Part shown: piece after piece, positions 1 through 11,299 of the stretch
Layout of the letters: each line of letters starts with the position of its first letter
Numbering within the stretch: position 1 is the first letter of the stretch
Assembly: GCA_002914845.1 (NCBI GenBank)
Contig: JXTC01000028.1
Coordinates: forward strand, 638,297 to 702,296
Direction: 5' to 3'
Length of the DNA stretch: 64,000 nucleotides
From: Trema orientale
Lineage: Eukaryota; Streptophyta; Magnoliopsida; Rosales; Cannabaceae
The notes under the pieces: generated by a model
Database searches by the model: none
What the model was told of the DNA's origin: nothing
The model's input: only the letters and a program-made list of their open reading frames with translations
Program-made: the position numbers and the translations under genes

Positions 1-322
1 AAGTGTCTAATCAGAAATATAATTTTGGGTATGTATAGATTCAGGTAACATCCTCAATTAAATACGGAGATTACTCAATCTTCATTCTGAAGCTTATTTC
101 CTTTTCTATGCTAATTACCCCTTTGATTAAACTTGAACCGTTTCCCTTTTATACTGGTCGCACCTGTCATATTCGGAAGAGGTCGCATTTTAGAACACTC
201 ATGCGACCTGTCGTGCTTGACTGTTGACTTTCTCAGCATTAACCAATTATAGATTTAAGATCGCATAATAAAAACTAATTTAGTTTCTAGTTTCTAATAA
301 CAAAATTAGTTTTTTTGTTATT
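1..322. other. AT-rich spacer, no gene seen
   Basis: No reading frame, transposon end or RNA gene is supported here. The last part (about 265-322) already contains fragments of the 'aaactaatttggtttctag' sequence that makes up the following duplicated block. Confidence 0.5.
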
Positions 323-760
323 GTTAGAAACTAAATTGCTTTCTAGAAGTTTCCAATAACTTTTTTTTTTAATTTCAACTTTTGTTATCGAAAACTATTT
401 GGTTTCTGGTTTTCAATAAAATTTTATTCAGTTACTAATATGAACAAAAACTAATTTGGTTTACGGTTTCTAGAACTTGATTAACTATTAGATTTCAACA
501 ACCTCACCGAATAACTAGAATTCGTTTTTAGTCACTGCTAGAAGCTAAATTGGTTTCTAGAATTTCCAATAGCTTTTTCTTTTTTTCCTTTGGTTATTAG
601 AATTCTTTTGGTTTCTAGTTTCCAATAAACTCCCATTTAGTTACTAGTTGGAGTTAGAAACTAATTTGGTTTATGATTTCTAGTATTTGACTGACTATTG
701 GATTTTAACAACCACACCAAGTTGCTGAAAACTAATAATAAAAATAGTTTCTAGTTTCTA
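323..760. repeat. Degenerate direct duplication, unit about 214 bp
   Basis: Two diverged units can be aligned by eye. The first starts at about 327 (gaaactaaattgctttctag) and the second at about 541 (gaagctaaattggtttctag). Both run through a poly-T stretch, a 'ggtttctrgtttycaataaa' block, a 'ttggtttaygrtttctag' block and end near 'caacaaccwcacc'. Shorter sequences of the same 'aaactggtaactagaaacc' flavour recur at 8107-8316 and 39591-39828, so this is probably a decayed member of a dispersed family and not a young satellite. Confidence 0.5.
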
Positions 761-1470
761 ATTATTGTTTAGTGACTGCTTTCTTACAACCACAAGGGTA
801 ACTAGAAAACAATACCCAATTTGGTAAATTAAAACTAGTGACCAGCATAATTTGTAGGTGCTCAGCAACTAATCTATTAACAAGAAACTGGTTATTCTCG
901 ATAACCCAAGTTCTCACCGAGGAAAATCATCCATAAATATAAATCTTTAGAGGGACTGTAGCTTTTTTATTTGCAAAACTAATATTTCATATAACCGAAA
1001 AAAAAAAATTATAAATATAAATGGTGATTGCAACAACAATGACTTACTTCAAGTAAAAAGAAAAAAATATTTTTTTATATTGACAAAAATAATTAATAAT
1101 CAAGTTAATGAAAAATAAATTCATATTGAACAGCCAAAGATGCTTAAAAAAATTGCACATGTTAGATAAAAAGTTTGTAACTAGTAGGAAACTAATAGAA
1201 CATATTAAGATAGAGAAGTAGTATACACTTTGTTCTTGTTATTAGAGAACAACTTCTTCTTATCCTTCAGCTTTCTTCTTATATATCCTTCAACTTCTTC
1301 TTATCTCTGTTAAGCTAGCATGCTTGTTGTTCTAGTAACACAAAATATCTACTTTGGCCTGACCACCAAATGCTATTATCGTACAAACAATGACTATCAG
1401 TATCACAATTAGAATGAAGAATATGATACTACAGAACACTTTATATATATATATATATATAATATAGATT
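761..1470. other. AT-rich spacer
   Basis: No coding evidence. It contains an imperfect local repeat of 'ttcttcttatc..ttcarcttt' at 1250-1305 and a TA microsatellite at about 1442-1460. Confidence 0.4.
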
Positions 1471-1650
1471 CTCAATCCAATAGGTATTTATTTTTCTGCC
1501 TATCTAAAAGTATTTTTTTACCTGTTGGATCATAATCTAAAGGTATCATAATTTAGATAGTTGGAAAAAATAATAAAAATAAATACCTATTATTTACTTT
1601 TTTTTCTCTTCCCAACTTTTATCAAAAAATACCTACTGAATTGGTACATA
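1471..1650. mobile_element. MITE of the five-copy family, diverged copy 1
   Basis: The ends are imperfect inverted repeats built on 'caataggtattt' and its complement 'aaatacctactgaattg', flanked by TA microsatellites on both sides. The terminal 'taggtattttt' signature matches the better copies at 10106-10556, 16718-16919 and 17517-17758, but the internal tagccgttagat block of those copies is not clear here. Boundaries are approximate. Confidence 0.4.
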
Positions 1651-1679
1651 TATATATATATATATATGGAAGACTTCTC

Positions 1680-2041
1680 AATGGTTAGAATATATAAATT
1701 ATTTCATTGTTAAGGTGTTTCAGCACCTATTAGAAGCATCGAGTTAGAGGTTGAAGCCCAGTTCAAAGACGAACAGAGGAAGAAGAGCCGCACAACACTG
1801 AAGAGTGCAAAGTAGGCATAGGAATCAATGAACATGGAGGCGTGATGATGGAGCTAGTGAGAGGTGTAGTCATAGACGATCTAATTGGGAATGGAGGATT
1901 GAGAATCAAATCATGACGAGGCTAGGCTTCAAAAATTATAGAATCTCAAATCCATGTTCGAAAATTTCCACCATCTCCTCCATTAGATCGACTTCAAAAC
2001 CTTCAACCATGCTTTCTTAGATCTTTTTGAGCTCGACTCTA
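1680..2041. other. Spacer, GC-richer than its surroundings
   Basis: Positions 1730-2040 are noticeably richer in G and C and free of long A/T runs, as if derived from coding or transcribed sequence. No frame longer than about 25 codons with recognisable content was found on either strand. Origin unknown. Confidence 0.3.
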
Positions 2042-2049
2042 TTCTTCTT

Positions 2050-2235
2050 TAGGAGTATTCAAAAAAACCACCAAACCGTAGAAACCACTGAATCCAGTCC
2101 AAACTGCCCAATCTAGGCAGATTCTCTTCTTAAACGGCTGGTTAGGGATTAAAAAAAATAAAAACCGACTTGGCCAGTTTGGTATTCGGTTTTAGACAAA
2201 TTCGGTTAGATTCAAACTGAACCGGCCAATAAGTT

Positions 2236-2283
<48 letters not shown>

Positions 2284-2795
2284 TAAAATATGTATAGTAG
2301 TAGTTAAAAATTTAAGCTCATTCATTCTAATTGAGTAATGATTACTTTTAGCTCATTTAAGACTATGTCACTTAAGACTTTTATGATATTTTAGACTTTA
2401 AATCTTGTTATTGTAATGTGTTTAAGATTAAAGACTTGAAGTTTGCTATTCAATTTTGATTAGATTGTATGTTGTAACTAAAATTTAAGTTTAATAGGAC
2501 TTTCGATTTGGTTGTAGCTTTTAATTATATTATGGTTTCGTTTTATATTTGGATTTTAAATTTTAGATGAAATATGATTATGATATAAGCTTAGTTGATG
2601 TTGTAATAACTCAAATTTTGTAAGTTTTCAAACTGCGAAAATCGCCCAAACCGGTCGCAAAAATGTAGGTACGATCTGACCGGTTTGAATCGATTAACTC
2701 AAACCGTACAGATTGGTAAACCGACCAAACCGCACATTTGGATTAGTTTCTGGATTGGCGATTTAGGCCGTCCAGACCGGCCATGAACACTCCTA
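2050..2795. mobile_element. hAT-like non-autonomous DNA transposon
   Basis: The left end reads TAGGAGTATTCA and the right end is its near complement TGAACACTCCTA, giving a 12-bp terminal inverted repeat with one mismatch. The flanks are 8 bp direct repeats with 7 of 8 matches (TTCTTCTT at 2042-2049, TTTTTCTT at 2796-2803), the size expected for hAT superfamily insertion. Subterminal regions are rich in 'accggtttg/caaaccg' motifs in both orientations, typical of transposase-binding subterminal repeats. The centre carries a TA microsatellite (2238-2281) and no transposase. Confidence 0.6.
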
Positions 2796-2803
2796 TTTTT
2801 CTT

Positions 2804-3500
2804 ACTGAAATTTTCGCTTAAATTGAAAAATATGTTATTTTTCTAACAAAGACCGTACAAAAATAAGTTAATTTAGCTACATTGTATTGTGGGCATTATT
2901 TTGTAAAGGGTAGTACTCCATATCATTATGAGGAAATCAGATAATTCACAGGCTTTCGGTTGCTTCCTATAAAATACAGCTTATGGAACAAGAAAGAAGT
3001 ATTCTACAACTTTTTTAATAAAAGGTTTGATTTATACGCGACATGACGTCAGTGTCAGGTTTTTAAATTAAAAAATAAAAACAAAGTTGAGCACTTCGGT
3101 GCCTAACAGTACACTGTCAACACATGTCAGGTGCTCAGTTTTTTTTTTTTTTTTTAAAAGAAGAAAACCTATTTTTAAATTTTTTGAGAGTTTTTTTTTT
3201 GGCCTTTTTCAATTTTTTTTTTCTTTTAGTTTTTGCATTAAACCTTTTTTTGGAATAGATTGTGTTTTTTTATTCTAAACTTTTGTAGTATAGATTTTTC
3301 TTAATTAATTCTGTTGGGATAATATTATTTTTTAAGAGGTTTTATTTTAAAATCTTTTGAATGTGCTTTCAACCTATATTGGCTTTGTTTTTTATTTTCT
3401 AATTCTTTTTTCCTTAGTACGTTATTTTCATAATTTTTAAGTAATCATTTTTGTTGTTCGTATCTAAGTTGAAGTTTCCTTATAGCATTTAAAAAAAAAA
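2804..3500. other. AT-rich spacer with homopolymer runs
   Basis: Long T tracts (3139-3154 and around 3190-3225) create a short Phe-rich open frame that is not credible as a gene. A small imperfect inverted repeat (tgagcac ... gtgctca) lies between about 3089 and 3138. Confidence 0.4.
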
Positions 3501-4990
3501 GCAACTGTAAAAAATAGAAAGTATTATTAGTATCTTACTATGTTAGCTATAATAAATGTGAAACTATAAAGGGAGTTTGAACACTCCTTATAGAAGAAAC
3601 AAATTTAATATAGATTTACTACTTAGATATCCATGGTCACTTAATAAGTTACTTATGGTATCTAGATAAATTAGAAAAAAAACATAAAAATAAATATTAC
3701 CATAGGTCTTTATTCATTTTAGCTTGGTATTAGGTAGACTGCAAATAAAACAAATACTGTAAGTATCATTCTAAGTTATCTAGGGGTATATGAGATATGA
3801 TAATGAGACTTGGGGTTAAAAGGAATGGAGTTTGATATTCTTTATTGCAATTCTTTTTTTTTTTTCCATAAAAAATAGTATGATGGTCTCCCACCTGGTT
3901 ACTTGAGATATCTTAAGGAAGTTTCTTATTGTAAAATTTACTTTAGGCATTTTATAAAGTTGCTTATGGTATCTAGTAAATGGGAAAGGCCATTTTAGTG
4001 TTTCTAACTTAAAAAAAAAAAAAAAAAGGTTATCATAGGTATATTTATCATGTTACCTATTTTATCCCAGAGATTAGTTTTTTCCATAACTAAACAAGTA
4101 TGCCTATTGAGTTACTTTTAAAATTAACTGATCAAAGGTTACCATAGGTATGTTAGTTGAATACCGATGGTTACCTAATGATCTTTGATATTCAAAATTG
4201 TTATAGTCATACCTTTCATATCAAAATGCCAGGAAAAAAAAAAGATGTTATCATAAATATCTTATTACGTTACCAGTGGATCCAATGAAATTGGGAAAAA
4301 AGAAAACAAAAAGGCATAAGTATATAACTAGTTTATATTGGTATCTGGGTAAATTAAAGAGAGAAAAATTACCGTAAATATCCTAGTAAATTACCTATGG
4401 TATCCATGCAATTTAGGGAAAATAATTTACTATATGTATCCCACTAAGATACTTTAGTATCTAAGTAAATTAGGAAAAAATAATTATCATAGGTATCCTA
4501 CTATATTACTTATAGTATTTGAGTTATGAGAATGAGATTTGGGAGTTAATTTTTAGTTCCAAAAATGAAAAAATAAAAAAAGAATGAAGTTTACTATAGA
4601 TATTTTATCATGTTACATACATGTGGTATCTGGCAAAAGATGTCCCAAAAAATTAGAAAAAATTCTTTTTTTTTTTTCCTTGTTTGATAAAAACATAAGA
4701 GTTATAATAGTTTTACTTATGGTATCCATCAAACTAAAAGAGGAGTTTGGTTATAAAACAACAAATAAAGATACCATGTATGAGTTTGGTTATAAAACAA
4801 CAAATAAAGATACCATGTGTATCTTATCATGTTGCCACTAGGTTTCCTAAGTAGTACTCTGGTATATGAGAATGTGAGTTATAGGTTATTATTTAAAAAA
4901 ATAGAACAGATCATTATTGATATTCTTACAGGTTATATATGGTTTTTGGGAAAATGAGACGGAGTTGCGCTTTATTTTTAATTAGAAAGG
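3500..4990. repeat. Degenerate minisatellite-like block built on 'ggtatc' units
   Basis: Diverged units of the type 'ttaccataggtatcctactatgttacttatggtatctagtaaattaggaaaaa' recur many times across this stretch, for example near 3640, 3965, 4030, 4140, 4245, 4370, 4385, 4440, 4490 and 4610. Unit length is roughly 60-80 bp and irregular. A younger perfect 39-bp duplication sits inside it (4743-4820). No coding potential. Confidence 0.45.
4743..4820. repeat. Perfect 39-bp tandem duplication
   Basis: Two identical consecutive 39-bp copies, 4743-4781 and 4782-4820, each beginning gagtttggttataaaaca. Much younger than the surrounding decayed repeat block. Confidence 0.85.
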
Positions 4991-5039
4991 AAGGTTATCT
5001 TAATATGCTACTTATTGTATTTAGAATGAGAAAAAAGTT

Positions 5040-5359
5040 GGGGTTTCTTTTTTTTTTTTTTTTTTTTTTTTAAATCATGCTTAGGGATTAAATTTATTAC
5101 AAAATGTTATATTGTCAATTAAATTCATGATTAAAAATAAAAAGTCTATAACTCTCCAAAATAAAAAATAGTCATGCACATACTATAAAGAATCAAATTT
5201 CAGGGGGAAAAAAGAAAAGAAAACTAAAAATGACAAAGAACAAAGATTAATAAACTGAAAAAGTTTAAAAACAAATTGAAAAAAGAAGGGTGTGATAATT
5301 GACGCATGCATGATACATGCTTCCGGTATGCATCAGGCGCTGTCAGCGCCCTCTCCCCA
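5040..5359. other. AT-rich spacer with poly-T run and a GC palindrome
   Basis: A pure T tract lies at about 5049-5071. At 5336-5350 there is a 7-bp-arm palindrome GGCGCTGTCAGCGCC, preceded by a region of nested 'gcatgcat/atgcat' palindromes (5303-5335). The GC palindrome resembles the motif found in the retrotransposon leaders further right. Confidence 0.5.
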
Positions 5360-5368
5360 TTAAAAAAA

Positions 5369-5549
5369 GAGTAATGCTAGGGACATTAAAAATTTACACG
5401 AGAAACTTACACATATGATGTGGCATCCACTTCAACCATTAAATCTTAAATGGTGTGGTCATACTTTGAATAAGATAGTGGTTGAAATAGATGCCACATC
5501 ATGTGGTGTAAGTTTTTGGTATAAATTTTTGGTGTCCTAATCATTACTC
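5369..5549. mobile_element. Short inverted-repeat element (MITE) with 9-bp TSD
   Basis: The two halves are long inverted repeats (about 75 bp each). The left begins GAGTAATGCTAGGGACA and the right ends with the complement TGTCCTAATCATTACTC; both include 'atgatgtggcatc' and its complement. Identical 9-bp direct repeats TTAAAAAAA flank it at 5360-5368 and 5550-5558, consistent with a Mutator-type MITE, although the A-rich duplication could partly be chance. No coding capacity. Confidence 0.7.
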
Positions 5550-5559
5550 TTAAAAAAAC

Positions 5560-6053
5560 AAATCATATCAGCTTTTTGCCAAATTACCCATTGGACCGTA
5601 TTTTTCAAAGTTTATTGTCCAATGTTCGTGTTTATCTAACGTCTTCCTTTTACCATATTTTTTAAAAGTTTAATGTAGTTTAACGTATTTCTCTAAAAAC
5701 CCCTATCATTATTCCCTTAATTTTGAATGGGCTTGTTTTTTTTTTTAAAAAAAAACGAAACATATCTCTTTCTAAAATTTATTTAGGTAAATACCAATTT
5801 TAAATTTACTTAGAAAAATATCATTTTTTTTTCTTAAAATCAGAATTTTTCCAAAAGTACTCGAGATAAGAGTTATTTGAGGTAACCATTCTAATTACCT
5901 CAAGTAATTGGACTGATTACCTCAAATAACTCATCAATCAGTGAAAGTGCTATTTTTCTAAATAATATTAAATTTTACAAAAACCTTTGACTATTTAGGA
6001 TTTTTCATTATTTTCTTTTTTTTTTTAAAAAAAATTTTACTGTATAAAATGAA
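5560..6053. other. AT-rich spacer
   Basis: No gene. It contains a local inverted repeat around 5870-5930 (gagttatttgaggtaa ... ttacctcaaataactc). Confidence 0.4.
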
Positions 6054-7886
6054 GAGCTTCTTAGCCAAATGGCCAAATTTTAGGTTGTTATTTAAAAAAT
6101 GGCCATTTTTCTAACACTTTTAAAAATAACCGTATATATCAAAACATACCGAGATAAGTCAATTTTTTAGGAAATATGTCAATATCAAACACAATTAAAA
6201 TTTATGTATTTCATATAAAATAGATATACTAACAAAACAAATTGATATAATATACATAAAATTGATATACAAACGTAAAATTGATATAATTTACATAAAA
6301 TTGATCTATTAATGAACGACCATTTAGCAAAACCAAATGGAAAAAAATGCCAATGTATTAAACAGGTATAAAAGACAACATTTTTCAAATAGATGTTAAA
6401 AAGAGGACATTTCTTTTTAATACTCTAAAAGGACCAAATTTCTTCATACATCATCGGGGTTGATAGCTAAATGACTAAATTTTGGGCTCATTTTAGTAGA
6501 TATCCAAATATTGTAGCAAAATGATCTATATATCAGTAAAAAGGTTTGGTTTAAATGGTTGCAACAATATTTACCCATAGATGGTTACAATGGTTTAAGC
6601 CATTAGATCTATATCCTACGGTGGTGATTAGTTTGGTGGTTGGCCAAAAAAATTTAATGCTATTTATCATCATCAAAAAAATTTAATGCTATCACTATTT
6701 TTTTTAGTATCCATTTATGGTCACAAAAAAATTGTAACCATTGAGAAGTCCTCCATCAGTAAAAATATCAAGTGCAAAATATGATGTATCCAATATAAAG
6801 GCTAATATAATCAGTAAATAAAATAAAATTGGTATATGATAGATATACTAAATGCAAAAATACATATACTCAGCCATCTAATTATAAAAAAAAAAAAATA
6901 TTTATTAAAATGAAGTGTAAGAAAGGAAACTCACTCTAATTTATCTAAATTATGTCAAATAGTTGTAACTAAATAAATTATGAAGTATAATAGTTTTTAC
7001 CAAAACTAAACTTGTTACATATTTCTTTTTTTTTCTTTTTTTTTTCCTTTGTTTTTTCAATAGTAGAGATGGTAGTATTTGATCTCTAGATTTTAACATT
7101 GGAAGTGAGTGTGTTTACCAAATCAAGTTAAGCCTATGACTACGGAATCCGGCTATGCATTAAAATTTTAACTATTTAGCAAAAGAAAATTAGGGGCAAA
7201 TTTAAAATATCATAATAAAACTACTAAAAACTAAACAATCAAAACACACTGCTAAAAGTAAAAGTTGATTGCCAAGAACTAAAAATCAGCCTAATTTCCT
7301 CTCAAAGTTTTAGACTTTTAGCCCTCATTTTCTTATTAGGAAACAAAAATATTTAGCTCGTTTCTACAAAATTTTCCTAGTTAGTATAGCATTTTATAAA
7401 CATGACATTCCTTGAGGTAGTTAGGTTGAGTGGCAGTTTTAAAGGATAAATTCATAAAAATTTTCGGCAGTTGATTAAGAGAAAAATTGCTATAAAACTA
7501 ATACTAATTGTTAGATTTGCTATCAATGAGGGAAGCCGTATGGATAAGAAGACAAAAGGTTAAAAGATTATTCGGATTCTTTATGTCATTTCCTTGGTAC
7601 ATATAGAAGCTCAAGTGGAAATCTCATTGTTGGGAAATGGACCTGACTGCTAATGTTTATGTAAAATATATCGATCTAATGTTTGTAGAACAATTTATGT
7701 ATATTATATAAATTTTTTTTTATTAGTACATTAACATCAATTTTGATAGTGTGATATTGATATATTTTTTATAAAATTAATTTATTTTGGCATTGTTTGG
7801 ATAAATTTCGTCATTTTTTAATAATATTTAGAAAACGGCCATTTTCAAATAATAACCAAGAATTTGGTCATTCGGCTAAGAAGCCC
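6054..7886. mobile_element. Candidate DNA transposon bounded by inverted repeats of about 57 bp
   Basis: The left arm (6054-6112, beginning gagcttcttagccaaatgg) and the right arm (7830-7886, ending ccgaatgacc-type sequence in complement, ...ggctaagaagccc) match over nearly their full length in inverted orientation. No convincing TSD was found next to the arms, so the true ends are uncertain. The interior is AT-rich, with runs of 'aaaattgatata(n)taca' at 6190-6310, and has no transposase frame. Confidence 0.45.
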
Positions 7887-7889
7887 AAT

Positions 7890-8100
7890 TTGTAACTCTA
7901 ATTTAGGCATGGGCCGTCCCTCTACGAGCTAGTACCGAAACTTGTTGATGGGCTACGCCATTTGAAATTGCATCTTTTCAATGGCTTGAGATCAGCAAAT
8001 CAGCACCAAGAAATGGAAATAGAGGAAATTAGACATTGTACGGTATTTCAGAAAAACATTTGAAAAATACAGTGGTTTACGTTTTTAAGGTATGGATGTG
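7890..8100. other. Short spacer
   Basis: No gene or repeat boundary seen. Confidence 0.4.
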
Positions 8101-8106
8101 GTATGA

Positions 8107-8316
8107 TTTTTATTAGAAAAATACCATTTTTTAATAGTAACTAATTTCTGATAAACAGTTTCCAGAAACTGATAATTATTAACCAAAAGTGTTTATAACT
8201 GATATATAACTAATAACCAGTATAATCAGTTTCCAGAAACTAATAACCAGTAATTATTTTAAAAATGATATTTTTCTAAATATTTTTTTTAAAAGTGATA
8301 TTTTTCTAATAAAAAC
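8107..8316. mobile_element. Dispersed inverted-repeat element, copy 1
   Basis: The left end 'tttttattagaaaaataccattttt' and the right end 'aaaagtgatatttttctaataaaaa' are inverted repeats. Between them lie repeats of 'cagtttccagaaactgataa'. A second copy in the same orientation lies at 39591-39828. MITE-like and non-coding; superfamily not determined. Confidence 0.5.
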
Positions 8317-8319
8317 CAT

Positions 8320-10100
8320 GCGAAAATTGGAAAAAGGTATGACTTCTGTATTGTTGTAATTTTTTTTCCAGTTTTTGTAGGTAAAAATGTTAGAAACCCA
8401 TGGAAATACATGTCATTCTCTTAATTGGTCACCAAGGAAAATGACACTAAATTTTATTTTATTTTATTTTTTTGTTAGTTATAAGGTGGGAAATACGAAT
8501 TGCAGAAAAATTCTATATTTGGAGTGAAATCTTAAGGTTGATATTCATTAATAATCACACAGTAGTTTCATCTAGTTTCACCGATGCAAATCATCTTAAC
8601 GCAGACAAAGATAGTACTTAAAAATAAAAAGAATCTAATAAAATCTTATTCTTTAATTAGTAACGATATATTAGGGATTCAAAACACGTATTCCATTGCC
8701 CTCGTTTTTCCTAGTATATGAAGGATACCAGAGGCTGGTTTTGTAAAGTGAGATTACAGAGCAATCGCAGAGTCTGCTAGGCATCAGGACGAGGTGGGAT
8801 TTTCTAGTATATTCTTTCTTATTCATCATAGTGAAGACTTGCAATAGTTGAAGTAGATGTTGATCTTATATCAAAGGATGAACCACAATAAATCGTGTGT
8901 GTATGTGATTGAATTGTTTTCTATATTATATTGGTCTCGTTAGTAAAACATTAGGGCGTTTAATCTACATCTATTCATATCAATGATTTTTTTTTTTATC
9001 TTGAACATGAAAATTATTGGCATGTAAATATTGTTGATTTCCATGATTCTTATCATGGAATTAGTTTACCAATTTACTTAAAAGTTTTTATAAGTTGACG
9101 GAAGGTGGGGCCAACATTGATTTTTATACTCTATTATTCCTCATTTACGTGTGGGGCTGATACCAAATTTCAATCATATCAACGATCGATGGACAAATTC
9201 AATCTTGGAAAAGAAATTAAATTCAAACTAAGGGCCAATGCGAGAAAAACATGAATAGTTCAGATTAAATTGATAAAAAGTGCATCAACAATGGTGTTGA
9301 TTCATCACATGTCTTACTCATAGAGATACATTGATCCATATCCAGGCATGTGAAAGATTTTGTTCGAAAAATTTGTAGGTGGGGACATGTTGAATTGCTA
9401 ATATGACATCTTTCTTGTCCTTGTTATTTCCAATCTTTGCCTTGTACAAAATTTTCAGCTCTAATTAGTTGGCCGGCCTTCCCTTTTTTGGTTTGTGATT
9501 TTTCTTTTCTTAGGCAACGTCTCCCAAACACACAACATAAGGAGAGACAACGACATATGAGAAGGTGAGGAATAAAAAAAGTGACCGAAGGGGGTTATCT
9601 ACATCTCCCCCACTTAGAAGACCTCAGTGGTGACACGTCAGCATCCAATAGAGAACACGTGTCAAACTCTCAGGGTCAACTTGTCTTGCTCTTTTGTCTG
9701 CCACCTACTACATGAAAGGACTTTTCTTTAATTCATGAAGGCCTGTCTTTGCTCATACTTCAGTTGTAGGAAGTTAAAAAGGTGACATTGTTCATGATCA
9801 GTGAGATATCACCATCACCACGTGAAATGCCTAATTATAAGCAGTTTTATTTTTAAGTATCGTTATGCACTTATTACCAAAAGTAAATTGATCTAGTGGA
9901 TCGACGGTTGGTAGGGTCTTATTAGTTTTTACTGCATGCATCTTTAGGATCCTTCAGAGAAATCACCCAAAAAAAAACATCTTTGTTTGAATTCATATTT
10001 GGCTAACGAGGTACTAGTATGTTATATATTGCTTGCTATAGTTTATTATTATAAGTATCTATGATTTAGTGAGCTTAATTAGATTGAGACTTTATATGAC
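8320..10100. other. Intergenic stretch, no gene seen
   Basis: No convincing coding frame on either strand. A GC-richer patch at 9590-9700 contains the G-box/ABRE-like palindrome acacgtgt at 9655-9662 and a 'gacacgtcagc' motif just upstream; these could be promoter elements, but no gene follows them within the next kilobase. Confidence 0.4.
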
Positions 10101-10105
10101 ACCAC

Positions 10106-10330
10106 TCTAGTAGGTTTTTTTTTTTTTTTCTTCCACATTTTACGTAATTAAAATTCATCATGTACTATTTTCATGGTGAAAGATAGATAGAGAAAAAATG
10201 TTAAATAATATGCATTTATTGTTATTATTATTATTTTCTAACTACTCAAATCGTGGTAGCCGTTAGATAATAATCCAATGACTAAAAGTAAAACTACTTA
10301 TAGATAGGTAAAAAAAAATACCTACTAGAT
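10106..10330. mobile_element. MITE of the five-copy family, copy 2
   Basis: Left end 'ctctagtaggtttttttt' and right end 'aaaaaatacctactagat' form the inverted repeats. The internal block 'tagccgttagataataatcc' at about 10258 is shared with copies 3 and 5. Non-coding. Confidence 0.6.
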
Positions 10331-10355
10331 AATAATTTATATATATATATAGGGC

Positions 10356-10556
10356 TCCAATTCAATACGTATTTTTTTTACGTATTGTTTTGCCTAATTA
10401 AAATACATCACACTTGTCTATTCATGATAAAAAATAGAGTGACAAAATCATTAAATAATATATTTTTATTTTTATTTTTTTAACTAATCAAATTATGGTA
10501 GCCGTTAGATAATGATCCAACGGATAAAAAAATATATAAATAAGTAAGAAAAAAGT
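10356..10556. mobile_element. MITE of the five-copy family, copy 3
   Basis: It lies almost directly after copy 2, in the same orientation, separated by a short TA run. It contains tagccgttagataatgatcc at about 10498 and the family's 'attaaaatacatca' segment. The ends are more decayed than in copy 2. Confidence 0.5.
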
Positions 10557-10559
10557 CTA

Positions 10560-11291
10560 TATATATGTTTATACAAGAGTAAATTAAAGTGCTAAATTAA
10601 GGGAACGTAATATTATATATATATATTAGTTTGTAATACTAACAAGTACAATTGTTGACATCACCAAAAGCCATACTAGGAGTTTCGAGAGAGAGAGACT
10701 TTTGATTGATCAGGACTGATAAATACGTGACAATGCCATAAGAGAGGCGCATATTAATATACATGCAATAGTTGAAATAATTGTATACACACCCTTTCAA
10801 ACACATATTTGAGTGCACATACTACAACCCAACACATGAAGATATAAATAAGATGTGTCGTTGTTAAAGAGGGAAGTGAGTGCTAACTTGTGAGTTGTGA
10901 TAATGATATTAGAACAACTTAGAGAACTACCAAAGAGAAATTGGACAATAGATAGAGAACGAGCAGAGAGAAGATAATTAATCAAAACACGATTTGGTTA
11001 AAACATGAAACTTGATTAGTGAGATTTAAATCAAGCGCTTTTTGCTTTTATAGTGATAAAACATCGGCTTCAATTAGTACCTAATTAGTTACGTAACGCA
11101 ATTAAGTCTATCCCTAATAGCATGATTTGGCTCGCTTTTAAGTAACTCAAATCCTATCGGTGCTATAATTAGAACTTAACTTGATCGATGGCTGGACCTA
11201 ATAATGTCCGATTTTTCATAGTATTTTTTTTTCCCTTGTGCAAAGAATGAGGTAGAAAAATCAACTTCCTTAATTTCATGCACGTAATTTA
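10560..11291. other. Intergenic stretch
   Basis: No supported gene. A short TA microsatellite occurs at 10612-10624 and a GA run at 10688-10699. Confidence 0.4.
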
Positions 11292-11299
11292 CTTACCAT

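Noticed and set aside
3087..3278. Phe-rich 63-codon frame
   Set aside because: Created by poly-T runs.
9655..9662. G-box acacgtgt as evidence of a promoter
   Set aside because: The motif is real but short, and no coding sequence follows within a kilobase.
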